Assembly: GCF_027571385.1 (NCBI RefSeq)
Contig: NZ_CP085636.1
Coordinates: 2,728,001-2,792,000, forward strand
Length of the DNA stretch: 64,000 nt
Direction: 5' to 3'
Source of the DNA: Shewanella sp. MTB7
Lineage (GTDB): Bacteria > Pseudomonadota > Gammaproteobacteria > Enterobacterales > Shewanellaceae
Every line of letters begins with the position of its first letter. Position 1 is the first letter of the stretch. Below, piece after piece: positions 9,925-18,803 of this stretch. Both the position numbers and the translations under genes were made by a program. The notes beneath the pieces were generated by a model. It saw nothing but the letters and a program-made list of their open reading frames with translations. It did not search any database and was not told the origin of the DNA.

Positions 9925-10899
9925 GTGCGAACATTCGATTTTGATTTAAAAGGTCTGCAAGTGTTTGTCATCGCAGCTCAAACCGGCAGCATGACAGAGA
10001 CGGCGAAGCGATTAGGATTAACGCAGTCTTCAGTCTCTCAGACCCTATCTATGTTGGAGAAAAACCTCAAGGTCGAATTGCTTGATCGCAGTGTTCGTCC
10101 ACTCGGATTAACGATTGCTGGGCGCTATTTTTTCGATCAATCTAGCCATCTTCTTTCGCAAGCAGAACAAACTCAGAAGGTATTTACTCAAGGGACATTT
10201 GAGCAACTTCACTTGGTCCGTATCGCCATGGTCGATTCCTTAGTGACCTCTTTAGGTAAGCCTCTTATCGATGTTGTTAAGAGACGAACTGAGAATTGGT
10301 CCTTAACAACGGGTCGCTCTCATATGCATGCCGATGCGTTGGTGTCACGCCAGGTTGATATTATTATTTCAGATGATGCCCTTGAGGACAGTGACAACCT
10401 CTGTCGTTATCCGATTTTAAGTGAGCCCTTCGTGTTAGTCGTGCCCTTAGGTGTTAAGTGGGAACATGAAAACCTCAGCTCAATTAACGATATTCATCGT
10501 TTACTTCAGCAGTTAGATTTCGTGCGTTACACCAGTGATTCTTTAATTGGTACCAGCATAGAAAGATATTTAAGACGACTTGGAGTTGAGCCCTCCATGA
10601 GGCTGCAGTTGGATAATACCTTTGCCGTGCTTTCTATGGTGGCCTCAGGTTTAGGTTGGACCATCACTACACCGCTATGTCTGTATCAGAGTGGTATCGC
10701 TTTAGAGCAAGTAAGGTGTGAACCGCTTCCAAGCAATGATGGTTTCAAACGTCGATTGACCTTAGTGTGCCGACGTCATGAATTGGGCGATTTGCCGGAG
10801 GAGATGGCCAGAGATAGTTGTCAAATTATGTCTCAGTGTTTCCTGCCTGAACTTGAAAAAGACCTGCCATGGTTGCTAGCCAGCATTGATATCGGCTAG
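9925..10899 (+). CDS. LysR-family transcriptional regulator
   Basis: The N-terminal winged helix-turn-helix is clear: LKGLQVFVIAAQTGSMTETA, then LTQSSVSQTLSMLEKNL and LLDRSVRPLGLTIAG. A periplasmic-binding-protein-like effector domain follows (about residues 85-300). The frame is open from ATG 9859, but that adds a hydrophobic leader unlike any LysR. GTG 9925, with AGGG 7 bases upstream, gives a normal 324-residue protein starting MRTFDFDLKG, so I use it; the exact start is uncertain. It lies 199 bases upstream of, and in the same direction as, the ethanolamine-type operon, so it probably controls that operon, with a pathway metabolite as effector (inference). Confidence 0.85.
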   Translation: MRTFDFDLKGLQVFVIAAQTGSMTETAKRLGLTQSSVSQTLSMLEKNLKVELLDRSVRPLGLTIAGRYFFDQSSHLLSQAEQTQKVFTQGTFEQLHLVRIAMVDSLVTSLGKPLIDVVKRRTENWSLTTGRSHMHADALVSRQVDIIISDDALEDSDNLCRYPILSEPFVLVVPLGVKWEHENLSSINDIHRLLQQLDFVRYTSDSLIGTSIERYLRRLGVEPSMRLQLDNTFAVLSMVASGLGWTITTPLCLYQSGIALEQVRCEPLPSNDGFKRRLTLVCRRHELGDLPEEMARDSCQIMSQCFLPELEKDLPWLLASIDIG

Positions 10900-11098
10900 T
10901 TCTTTAACTGTTAAATATAGAAGGAAAGAGTCAGGCCCTACTTTAGTCAAAGTGGGTAACATTAAAATTATTAATACTACAGCGTTAGTACAAATGATTG
11001 TTGTTGTCGTTAAGCCAGGAGGCTATTAGGTTTGGTCAGGTACTCATTGATAGTGAATTAACCGGGTCATTTCGAAAACTAAGATAAAGGGAAATGTC

Positions 11099-12559
11099 AT
11101 GTCACAAGAACAAATACAAAAAAGTGCACTTAAAACAAAAAATAAAAGCATCGAGTATGAAGCTGTTTCCGATGAATATATGAGCCAACGTCAACTTAAA
11201 AAGGGCGTCGCTGGATGGGTACTGCTGGCCAGTCTCGGGATCTCCTACGTTATTTCGGGAGATTTTGCCGGATGGAACTTTGGTCTGGAGCTTGGCGGTT
11301 TTGGCGGAATGCTTATCGCCACTTTGGTGATGGGCTTAATGTATATCTGCCTAGTGTTAAGTCTGGCTGAGATGTCATCTTCACTGCCGACGGCGGGAGG
11401 CGGATACAGCTTTGCGCGTCGCGCTATGGGTCCTTGGGGCGGATTTCTAACAGGCACGGCGATTTTGCTCGAATACGCTATTGCACCTGCCGCTATCGCC
11501 ATTTTTATTGGTGGCTATGTTAGTGAACTCGTCGGGATCGATGGACCCATTGTCTACGCCGCTTTTTATATTGTGTTTGTAGGTTTGCATCTGTGGGGCG
11601 CCGGTGAAGCGCTACGGATCATGATGGGGATCACCTTGCTGGCTGTCATTGCTATCGGTGTCTTTACAGTGGGCATGGTGCCGCATTTTGACTCTGCTAA
11701 CTTGTTCGATATTGCGGCAAACCCTGATGTTGCTGGCTCCAGTAGCTTTCTTCCTGAAGGTTATATGGGGATCTGGGCGGCACTGCCATTTGCTATGTGG
11801 TTGTTTCTTGCGGTAGAGGGAGTACCTCTAGCGGCAGAGGAAGCGACGGATCCAGCGAAAGATATGCCCAAAGGGATTATCGCCTCCATGTTAGTGCTGA
11901 TTATATTTGCTGCTGCCGTGTTATTGCTTGCTCCTGGAGGCGCAGGCGCCGAAGCGATGAAAAACCATGGTGCGCCGTTAGTGGGGGCACTACAGTCGGT
12001 TTATGGTCTGGATTCTTTTGCTGCTAAGTTTGTCAATATTGTGGGGCTGTTTGGCCTTATTGCCAGTTTCTTCTCCATTATTTATGCTTATTCTCGTCAA
12101 GTTTTTGCCTTGTCTCGTGCCGGCTACCTACCACGTTTTCTTTCGTTGTCAGGCAAACGTAAAGTACCTGTTTGGGCCTTGATTGTACCGGGAGTATTGG
12201 GCTTTTTGTTATCGCTCACTGGAGAGGGGGACTTAATGATCACCATGGCAGTGTTTGGGGCCACCATCTCCTACGCCATGATGAGTTTGTCACATATTTT
12301 GCTGCGTAAAAAAGAGCCTGATCTTGAACGTCCCTATAAAACGCCTGGTGGCATCTTCACCTCATCTATTGCTTTAGTGCTCTCACTCGTCGCCCTTGCA
12401 TCAACCTTTGTGGTCAGCCTTCAGGCTGCGATGTGGTCAGCAGTCTTCTATCTGTTAATGGTGACCTACTTTGTTTTCTATAGTCGTCATCGATTGGTCG
12501 CCTCAGCACCAGAGGAGGAGTTCGACATGATCGCCTCCGCCGAGTCAGAACTTAAGTAA
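11099..12559 (+). CDS. eat: Ethanolamine permease, APC superfamily
   Basis: A 486-residue inner-membrane transporter with about 12 hydrophobic segments. The soluble N-terminus is followed by QLKKGVAGWVLLASLGISY and VISGDFAGWNFGLELGGFGG, then PTAGGGYSFARRAMGPWGG and LAVEGVPLAAEEATDP, all characteristic of the ethanolamine-permease branch of the APC family. AAAGGGAAA precedes the ATG. It is the first gene of a run with a glutamine-synthetase-like ligase, two dehydrogenases and an amidotransferase, which fits uptake of ethanolamine or a similar small amine as the pathway's first step. No ethanolamine ammonia-lyase or microcompartment shell genes are nearby. Confidence 0.88.
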   Translation: MSQEQIQKSALKTKNKSIEYEAVSDEYMSQRQLKKGVAGWVLLASLGISYVISGDFAGWNFGLELGGFGGMLIATLVMGLMYICLVLSLAEMSSSLPTAGGGYSFARRAMGPWGGFLTGTAILLEYAIAPAAIAIFIGGYVSELVGIDGPIVYAAFYIVFVGLHLWGAGEALRIMMGITLLAVIAIGVFTVGMVPHFDSANLFDIAANPDVAGSSSFLPEGYMGIWAALPFAMWLFLAVEGVPLAAEEATDPAKDMPKGIIASMLVLIIFAAAVLLLAPGGAGAEAMKNHGAPLVGALQSVYGLDSFAAKFVNIVGLFGLIASFFSIIYAYSRQVFALSRAGYLPRFLSLSGKRKVPVWALIVPGVLGFLLSLTGEGDLMITMAVFGATISYAMMSLSHILLRKKEPDLERPYKTPGGIFTSSIALVLSLVALASTFVVSLQAAMWSAVFYLLMVTYFVFYSRHRLVASAPEEEFDMIASAESELK

Positions 12560-12566
12560 CACTCTA

Positions 12567-12598
12567 TGCTTGCTAGTGTGTGACTTTTCTAGCAAGCA
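12567..12598 (+). other. Intercistronic hairpin in the amine operon
   Basis: Ten-base perfect arms TGCTTGCTAG (12567-12576) and CTAGCAAGCA (12589-12598) flank a 12-base loop. No T tract follows, so it is more likely an mRNA-stability or partial attenuation element than a terminator. It lies between the permease and ligase genes. Confidence 0.5.
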
Positions 12599-12626
12599 AC
12601 AAAAATAATAATAAGGAAGCGCTAAT

Positions 12627-13994
12627 ATGGAAGCAAGACAGGTTAAGAGCATTGCCGATGCTATTGCCATCATTGAGGAGCGTGGCTTGGCCCATATTAA
12701 GGTCGGTCTGTTTGATAATGATGGGGTGATGCGCGGCAAGTATATGTCTAAGTCAAAGTTTATAGCTTCACTAGATAAAGGGTTTGCATTTTGTGATGTG
12801 ATTCTGGGTTGGGATGTCAGAGATCAGCTGTACGACAATGCCAAATACACAGGTTGGCATACGGGTTATCCCGATGCACCGGTCAGAATCTTGCCCCATA
12901 CCTGTCGTGATGTGATTGGTGAAGAGGGGATGTTGCTGTTTATCGCCGAGTTTGCTGAAGAAGCCGAAGCTGTGTGTCCTCGAGGTACATTAAGGCGTGT
13001 GATTGAGAAAGCCGACAGTATGGGTTTTAATGCGTTTGCAGCGCTGGAGTATGAGTTTTTTCTGTTTAACGAAACCCCTAAATCAATCCGTGAAAAGAAC
13101 TTCCGCAACTTAGACACTATTACTCCCGATTGGTTTGGTTATTCTATGATCCGCAACTCTGTTCACTCTGATCTTTATCAAGCTATTTTGTCGATGTCAG
13201 AAACCATGGATTTTCCTATCGAAGGGATCCATTCGGAAACAGGCCCTGGCGTGATTGAAGCCGCAATAGCCGTCGATAATGCCGAAGCCGCTGCCGATAA
13301 AGGCGCGTTATTTAAAACCTTCATGAAAGTACTGGCTCAGAAACAGGGCTTGATGGCGACTTTTATGGCCAAATGGTCAGGGGATTACCCAGGGCAAAGT
13401 GGTCATATTCATCTGTCACTGCAAAACAAAGATGGCACCTCTGCTTTTTATGATCCAAGTCAGACTCACAGTATGAGCAAGGTACAGCGGCATTTCTTAG
13501 CTGGTCAACAGACCTTGATGCCTGAATTCCTCTGCATGATAGCGCCAACTATTAACAGTTATTCTCGTATGATCCCGGGGTTCTGGGCGCCTACTGATGC
13601 CACATGGGGGGTCGAAAACAGAACCACTGCCCTTCGGGTCATTCCAGGTTCAGCGTCATCTCAGCGGGTTGAGTATCGACTGGGCGCTGCTGATGCCAAT
13701 CCCTATCTTGCGCTTGCTGCTGCATTGGCCAGTGGCCTTTATGGCATAGAACATGAGTTAGAACCGCAACCACAGGTGAAGGGTAACGCCTATGAACAGA
13801 CCCATGATGCTTCATTGGCGCTTCCCGCTACCTTGTGGGATGCAGCGCAGCGATTTAAGCAGTCTGCTGCCGCTAAAAGTTGTTTTGGTGAAACATTTGT
13901 CGAGCACTACGCCATCAGTCGAGAATGGGAAGAACGTGAGTTTAGAAAGCATGTCACGGACTGGGAAATGGAGCGATATTTCGAGATTATCTAG
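12627..13994 (+). CDS. Glutamine-synthetase-like gamma-glutamyl amide ligase
   Basis: A 455-residue cytosolic enzyme of the glutamine synthetase superfamily. It has the N-terminal beta-grasp domain (VGLFDNDGVMRGKYMSKSKF) and the catalytic domain with metal-binding EYEFFLF, HSETGPGVIEAAI, GQSGHIHLSL, NRTTALRVIP and VEYRLGAADANPYLALAA. It lacks the GlnA adenylylation region, and its closest known relatives are gamma-glutamylputrescine, gamma-glutamylethanolamide and gamma-glutamylisopropylamide ligases, which join an amine to the gamma-carboxyl of glutamate at the cost of ATP. Next to an ethanolamine permease, the best guess is gamma-glutamylethanolamide synthetase. Polyamines or alkylamines remain possible. 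AAGGA lies about 10 bases before the ATG. Confidence 0.85.
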   Translation: MEARQVKSIADAIAIIEERGLAHIKVGLFDNDGVMRGKYMSKSKFIASLDKGFAFCDVILGWDVRDQLYDNAKYTGWHTGYPDAPVRILPHTCRDVIGEEGMLLFIAEFAEEAEAVCPRGTLRRVIEKADSMGFNAFAALEYEFFLFNETPKSIREKNFRNLDTITPDWFGYSMIRNSVHSDLYQAILSMSETMDFPIEGIHSETGPGVIEAAIAVDNAEAAADKGALFKTFMKVLAQKQGLMATFMAKWSGDYPGQSGHIHLSLQNKDGTSAFYDPSQTHSMSKVQRHFLAGQQTLMPEFLCMIAPTINSYSRMIPGFWAPTDATWGVENRTTALRVIPGSASSQRVEYRLGAADANPYLALAAALASGLYGIEHELEPQPQVKGNAYEQTHDASLALPATLWDAAQRFKQSAAAKSCFGETFVEHYAISREWEEREFRKHVTDWEMERYFEII

Positions 13995-14055
13995 GCTATA
14001 AGCCTAAGTGTGTTAGCCATTAATCAGACATTGTAAGAGTGGAGTATCGTTATTT

Positions 14056-15471
14056 ATGGGATCACCTTCGAAAACAGAGATGCAGCAAACCCTCTCGCCA
14101 ATTGATGGCAGTGTGTTTGTCAGCCGCCGCCTTGCTGACGAACATCAGGTATTAGCCTGTGTTGAACAAGCATCTTTAGCTTATAACCGTTCAGAGGCAA
14201 GTTGGAAACGAACTTCACTTGCGCAGCGTAAAGCGCTGTGTAAAAAAGCCATCGAGCAGCTATTGAGTCATAAAGATGAAATAGCGAAGGAGCTGAGCTG
14301 GATGATGGGACGGCCGATACGCTACTGTGCTGGTGAACTTGCTGGTGTCGAAGAGCGCAGTGACTATATGATTAACATCTGCGAGCAAGCATTAGCGGAT
14401 ATCAAACTTGAGAATAAACCTGGCTTTACCCGTTATATAAAGCGTGAGTCATTAGGTGTTGTTTTGGTGATCGCACCTTGGAACTATCCTTTTTTAACCG
14501 CGATAAATGCCATTATTCCAGCTTTGTTGGCGGGAAATTGCGTGATCCTTAAACATTCTGCTCAGACACCATTGTGTGCCGAGCGTTTGTATCAGGCATT
14601 TAGTGATGCGGGGCTTCCTGAGGGGGTGTTTCAATATCTGCACATGGGTCATGTCAATACCGCCAAACTCATTGCGAATAAGCAGATTAGTTATGTGGCA
14701 TTTACAGGTTCTGTCTACGGTGGCCAAATGGTGGAACAAGCGGCGAGTGGTCGCTTCATCGGTGTGGGTCTGGAGCTCGGAGGGAAAGATCCCGCCTATG
14801 TCCGTGAAGATGCGGATATTGATCGTGCCGTTGAGAGTTTAGTTGACGGTGCTTTTTTCAATTCAGGTCAATCTTGCTGTGGTGTTGAGCGTATTTATGT
14901 TCATCATAAGGTTTATGATGAGTTTGTCGTTAAGGCCGTAACCTTAACCAAACAATATCAGCTGGGCCGTTCAGATGATCCAAGTGTCACGTTAGGACCT
15001 ATGGTGCGAGTTTCAGCCGCTGACTTTGTCAGAGAACAGATAGCTGATGCCCTTGCAAAAGGAGCCATAGCGCATATAGATGAAGCTCTGTTTCCGATGA
15101 GCCAACAAGGAACGCCTTATCTTGCGCCACAGATATTGACCCAGGTGGATCACTCTATGAGCGTGATGACACAAGAATCGTTCGGTCCAGTGGTTGGGAT
15201 AATGAAAGTGTCGAGTGATAATGAAGCGATCAACTTGATGAACGACAGTGACTTTGGCTTAACTGCCAGTATCTTCAGCCAAGATCTTGAGTTAGGCCTT
15301 GAGTTAGGTGATCGGGTTGAGACGGGCACTTTTTTCCTTAACCGCTGTGATTACTTAGATCCCGCGTTGGCTTGGACTGGAGTAAAACAGTCGGGACGAG
15401 GATGCACCCTGTCTCAATTAGGGTTTGAGCAGCTGACTCGACCTAAGTCCTTTCATATTAAGCATGTTTAG
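14056..15471 (+). CDS. Aldehyde dehydrogenase, NAD(P)-dependent
   Basis: A 471-residue member of the aldehyde dehydrogenase superfamily. The oxyanion Asn is in APWNYPF, the cofactor-domain loop in FTGSVYGGQMV, the general-base Glu in LELGGKDPAYV, and the catalytic Cys in NSGQSCCGVERIYV, all in the right order and spacing. It lies 61 bases after the ligase and 34 before the alcohol dehydrogenase, clearly in one operon. In the proposed pathway it oxidises gamma-glutamyl-aminoacetaldehyde to gamma-glutamylglycine. The substrate is inferred from context only. Confidence 0.9.
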   Translation: MGSPSKTEMQQTLSPIDGSVFVSRRLADEHQVLACVEQASLAYNRSEASWKRTSLAQRKALCKKAIEQLLSHKDEIAKELSWMMGRPIRYCAGELAGVEERSDYMINICEQALADIKLENKPGFTRYIKRESLGVVLVIAPWNYPFLTAINAIIPALLAGNCVILKHSAQTPLCAERLYQAFSDAGLPEGVFQYLHMGHVNTAKLIANKQISYVAFTGSVYGGQMVEQAASGRFIGVGLELGGKDPAYVREDADIDRAVESLVDGAFFNSGQSCCGVERIYVHHKVYDEFVVKAVTLTKQYQLGRSDDPSVTLGPMVRVSAADFVREQIADALAKGAIAHIDEALFPMSQQGTPYLAPQILTQVDHSMSVMTQESFGPVVGIMKVSSDNEAINLMNDSDFGLTASIFSQDLELGLELGDRVETGTFFLNRCDYLDPALAWTGVKQSGRGCTLSQLGFEQLTRPKSFHIKHV

Positions 15472-15505
15472 ATCTAAAGATAGTTAGATCTAAAAGGAGT
15501 AATAG

Positions 15506-16675
15506 ATGGATTTACATGCAAGTTGGAATTTCCCCACGGCCATTACGGTGGGTGAAGGCTGTTTAGCTCAACTTGGTGAGCGCTGCAAAGCACTTAATAT
15601 GACTAAAGTGTTGTTGATCACCGATCCCGGTTTAGTCTCGCTGCCGATGGTTAAAGAAGCGGTAGGTTATTGCAGGAAATCAGGATTGGAAGCGAAGACA
15701 TTTAGTGATATTCAGGGCAATCCCACCGGGCAGAATGTGCGAGATGGCGCTCTGTTTTTAAATGCTGGAGGTTTCGATGGGGTGGTGGCTTTTGGTGGAG
15801 GATCGAGTTTAGATGCGGCAAAAGCGATAGCCATGATAGCGAAACAAAAGCTCTCTTTATGGAGCACCGAAGATATCGGTAATAACTGGACCCGTATAGA
15901 AGAAAACTTGATGCTTCCGGTGGTCGCCGTGCCAACTACTGCAGGGACGGGATCTGAAGTGGGGCGGGCGTCGGTGATCACTGATACCGACGGGTCTCAT
16001 CATATAAAACGTATTATCTTTCACCCAAATATGTTACCGGCGAGTGTGTTGTTGGATCCTCTATTGACCTTAGGTTTGCCACCTCATATTACCGCGGCAA
16101 CAGGCTTAGATGCTTTGTCCCATAACCTCGAAGCCTATTGCGCACCATTTTATCATCCAATGGCAGAGGGTATTGCTATTGAGGGGATACGGTTAATTAA
16201 ACATTACCTTCCTAGAGCGGTTGCCGATGGCAAGGACATTGAAGCGCGAACTCAGATGCTGGTGGCATCAAGTATGGGAGCCACCAGTTTTCAACGTGGT
16301 TTAGGGGGGATGCATGCCATAGCGCATAGTCTTGGCGCCTTGTATAACAAGCATCATGGATTATTGAACGCGATTTTAATGCCCTATGTACTGACACGAA
16401 ATCGCAGTGTTATAGAGGACAGAATCATTCGATTGTCGCGTTACCTTGAGTTAGATGATGCCACTTTTACTGGCTTTTTGTCTTGGATATTAACCTTGAG
16501 GGAACAGCTTAATATTCCTCATACCTTAGCTGAAATCGGGATCAATATAGATGATGCGGTTTTAGTGGGTAAAATGTCAGTCAAAGATGCCGCTTGTGCA
16601 GGAAACCCTATCTTATTAACCGATATTGAGTACTCATTGCTCTTTAAGGATGCGGTTAAAGGCAAGTTGAAATAG
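15506..16675 (+). CDS. Iron-containing alcohol dehydrogenase (type III)
   Basis: A 389-residue Fe-ADH with the N-terminal NAD-binding GGGSSLDAAKAIA motif, VPTTAGTGSEV, and metal ligands in GLDALSHNLEAY (Asp, His) and HAIAHSLGALYNKHHG (two His). AAAAGGAG stands just before the ATG. Its place beside an aldehyde dehydrogenase and an ethanolamine-type permease suggests that it oxidises the hydroxyl of gamma-glutamylethanolamide to the aldehyde, a step that a polyamine or alkylamine pathway would not need. This makes it the best clue to the amine identity. A duplicated TAGATCTAAA lies between it and the preceding gene. Confidence 0.9.
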   Translation: MDLHASWNFPTAITVGEGCLAQLGERCKALNMTKVLLITDPGLVSLPMVKEAVGYCRKSGLEAKTFSDIQGNPTGQNVRDGALFLNAGGFDGVVAFGGGSSLDAAKAIAMIAKQKLSLWSTEDIGNNWTRIEENLMLPVVAVPTTAGTGSEVGRASVITDTDGSHHIKRIIFHPNMLPASVLLDPLLTLGLPPHITAATGLDALSHNLEAYCAPFYHPMAEGIAIEGIRLIKHYLPRAVADGKDIEARTQMLVASSMGATSFQRGLGGMHAIAHSLGALYNKHHGLLNAILMPYVLTRNRSVIEDRIIRLSRYLELDDATFTGFLSWILTLREQLNIPHTLAEIGINIDDAVLVGKMSVKDAACAGNPILLTDIEYSLLFKDAVKGKLK

Positions 16676-16717
16676 GGTATTAGTAAGCAGCGTTTTTTTC
16701 ACGGAAGGAGGGGGGAG

Positions 16718-17440
16718 ATGAGAATTGGTATTTTGCAATGCGATGATGTCACCGCAGCTCTGCAAGCTAAACATGGAAATTATCCTGAGATGTTTACTCG
16801 TTTGTTTGAGGATCTCGATAGGGAACTGGTGTTTGTTGTTTATCGCGTTATTGATGGCGACTATCCAAATTCAGTGGATGATTGTGAGGCGTATATTACT
16901 ACAGGAAGCCGCTATGGCGTCAATGATGATGAACCTTGGGTGCTCCAGTTCAAACAATATATTGCAACGCTCTATGCCTATAAAAAGAAGTTAATCGGGA
17001 TTTGTTTTGGTCATCAGATGATGGTTAAAGCGTTGGGAGGTGAAGTGGTTAAGTCACCAAAAGGTTGGGGGGTTGGCGTAGCGACATCGGCGATCACTCT
17101 GCATAAACCTTGGATGGATTGCAATATTGAGAAGCTCTCTTTGGTGGTGAGTCATCAAGATCAAGTGACAGTGTTGCCTGAAGACACTGAGATCATTGCA
17201 AGCAGTGATTTTTGCCCTTTTTATATGATACAGATAAACGATCACTTCCTCGGTATTCAGGGACACCCTGAATTTAGTAAGATCTATTCACAAGATCTGA
17301 TGAACGCTCGGCGGGACAGGATCCCAGCTCAGCGTATTGAAAAGGGAATTGAATCTTTATCTCATGTGATTGATGAAAAACGATTTACTCAATGGATGAT
17401 GAATTTCTTGCGCTACAACGATATGTCAAAACAATATTAA
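16718..17440 (+). CDS. Class I glutamine-amidotransferase-like hydrolase
   Basis: A 240-residue stand-alone amidotransferase domain of the GMP-synthase type. The nucleophile C96 sits in GICFGHQ, with H183 and E185 in QGHPEFS completing the Cys-His-Glu triad. No synthetase domain is attached. A long purine-rich Shine-Dalgarno (GGAAGGAGGGGGGAG) abuts the ATG. As the last gene of the amine operon, it most likely hydrolyses the gamma-glutamyl amide product (gamma-glutamylglycine) to glutamate and glycine, the role PuuD plays in putrescine breakdown. PuuD belongs to a different branch of the same fold, so the role is inference. Confidence 0.85.
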   Translation: MRIGILQCDDVTAALQAKHGNYPEMFTRLFEDLDRELVFVVYRVIDGDYPNSVDDCEAYITTGSRYGVNDDEPWVLQFKQYIATLYAYKKKLIGICFGHQMMVKALGGEVVKSPKGWGVGVATSAITLHKPWMDCNIEKLSLVVSHQDQVTVLPEDTEIIASSDFCPFYMIQINDHFLGIQGHPEFSKIYSQDLMNARRDRIPAQRIEKGIESLSHVIDEKRFTQWMMNFLRYNDMSKQY

Positions 17441-17512
17441 TCGAAATATGTCTGCTCTTTGTGTGTTTTGTATTCAGTTTATTGGTTTTTTTTAAATTAA
17501 TGCGATGACACG

Positions 17513-17541
17513 TTTTGCGTGAATAACAGTTAGGTTATAAT
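17513..17541 (+). promoter_or_regulatory. Candidate sigma-70 promoter for tsaB
   Basis: A perfect -10 TATAAT (17536-17541) is preceded by TTTTGC (17513-17518) at 17 bases, or TTGCGT at 15. It would give a leader of about 95 bases containing a small CAACTC/GAGTTG hairpin near 17594-17608. Confidence 0.5.
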
Positions 17542-17644
17542 CCACTATTCACTTTGCTCGATGTTTTCAGAGCAAGTAAACATACCGTGTTGCAACTCTT
17601 AGAGTTGTGGGATGTGACATTAGCCTTATTGTTTGTGGTATTAG

Positions 17645-18364
17645 ATGACTGATATACAGAAAAACCCTGATGAGCTCACCATACTCTCATTGGACACTTG
17701 TACCGAATCTTGTTCGGCAGCTTTAAGCGTTAACGGCCAGATTTTTTCAGCGTTAGCCATTGTGCCTCGCGAACATAGCCAGCGCATACTGCCTATGGTT
17801 GATAGTGTGTTATCTCAAGCTAACATTTCATTGTCCGATGTCGATCTTATTGCCTATGGACGCGGCCCGGGCAGTTTTACCGGTATTCGAATTTGTACCA
17901 GCATGACTCAAGGTTTAGCCTTGGGCCAAGATATCCCCGTTATTGGTCTATCTGCTTTGCAAACGATGGCGCAGACGGTGTTTGATCATCAAGGTGCCGT
18001 GCAGGTTATTAGTGCGATTGATGCTAGAATGGGCGAGATCTATTGGGGTCAGTTTGTTTTCAGTAATGGGCTTGCTGAGTTAGTGGGCTGCGAGATTGTG
18101 ACAGCACCAAATTTAGCGACCTTAGCGTTAGATAAGAGTTTACCGATTGTCGCATGTGGAACCGGTTTTGAAACCTATCCTCAGCTACTTGACCTGTGTG
18201 AAAACATAACGCTAGCCCAAGAGATACAGTTTCCTGATGCTAAATCTATGTTGAGCTTAGCGAAACAGGGTTATACTCAGGGTCTGTCAACGTCAGTCGA
18301 TGACTTGGCGCCTGTTTATGTTCGTGATACGGTTACTTGGAAAAAATTGCCAGGGCGAGAGTAA
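17645..18364 (+). CDS. tsaB: tRNA threonylcarbamoyladenosine biosynthesis protein TsaB
   Basis: A 239-residue ASKHA-fold protein that partners TsaD and TsaE in making the t6A37 modification of ANN-decoding tRNAs in the cytosol. The N-terminal phosphate-1 loop ILSLDTCTESCSAALSVNG, REHSQRILPMVD and the signature GRGPGSFTGIRI are all present. As usual for TsaB, the protein lacks TsaD's metal-binding histidines. The length is normal for a gammaproteobacterial TsaB (YeaZ). The gene order tsaB ... fadD-rnd resembles E. coli. Confidence 0.93.
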   Translation: MTDIQKNPDELTILSLDTCTESCSAALSVNGQIFSALAIVPREHSQRILPMVDSVLSQANISLSDVDLIAYGRGPGSFTGIRICTSMTQGLALGQDIPVIGLSALQTMAQTVFDHQGAVQVISAIDARMGEIYWGQFVFSNGLAELVGCEIVTAPNLATLALDKSLPIVACGTGFETYPQLLDLCENITLAQEIQFPDAKSMLSLAKQGYTQGLSTSVDDLAPVYVRDTVTWKKLPGRE

Positions 18365-18419
18365 ATTGTCTCAAACGATTTATTTTTTTGCTGAGTGTTA
18401 TGATGAAGGAGGGTAAATA

Positions 18420-18803
18420 ATGCAAGTTCAACAGAATATTTTTGGTACCTCTCAGGCTCACTCATCAAGTGTACTCAGCTCAAATACCCCTAGTCCAAAC
18501 ATAAAACCTAACTCAAGCATTGATGCTGCCCAACAGGTTGAACGTGCGAAGAGAAGCCAAGGGCTAGATAGTAACCAAATTGAATCAGTTGGCGTAAACC
18601 GGGATGATGTTGATTCCCAGCTCGAAGTTCAGCTCTTTGAACAGACCACACCTGAGCAGTTAGAATCGCGTTTAGGGGCTAAGCTTGAATATGAGCGAGC
18701 CCTGCAAGGGAGTGACGGGGCCGTTGCTCACTATCTTGCTAATGAACATGCTGCTGCTCGTGAAGAGATCCAGCAAATGGTCGGTATTGATACTTATGCA
18801 TAA
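18420..18803 (+). CDS. Small hypothetical protein
   Basis: A strong AAGGAGGG precedes the ATG, and 127 residues follow. The first 50 residues are Ser/Asn/Gln-rich and probably disordered; the rest is acidic and helical (LEVQLFEQTTPEQLESRLG, then a charged Ala/Glu region). It has no signal peptide, membrane segment or known motif, and I do not recognise it. Its last 8 bases overlap the start of the M50B-like gene, so the two are translationally coupled and may work together. Confidence 0.75.
   Translation: MQVQQNIFGTSQAHSSSVLSSNTPSPNIKPNSSIDAAQQVERAKRSQGLDSNQIESVGVNRDDVDSQLEVQLFEQTTPEQLESRLGAKLEYERALQGSDGAVAHYLANEHAAAREEIQQMVGIDTYA

Noticed and set aside
12567..12598. Terminator between permease and ligase genes
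   Set aside because: The hairpin is real but is followed by A-rich sequence rather than T, so I list it as an intercistronic hairpin only.
15469..15494. Duplicated TAGATCTAAA between the aldehyde and alcohol dehydrogenase genes
   Set aside because: Only two copies of a short A/T-rich word, with no sign of an insertion or attachment site.
18685..18795. N-terminal extension of the M50B-like protein
   Set aside because: It is out of frame within the preceding gene and adds a segment unlike the family; ATG 18796 explains the coupling better.
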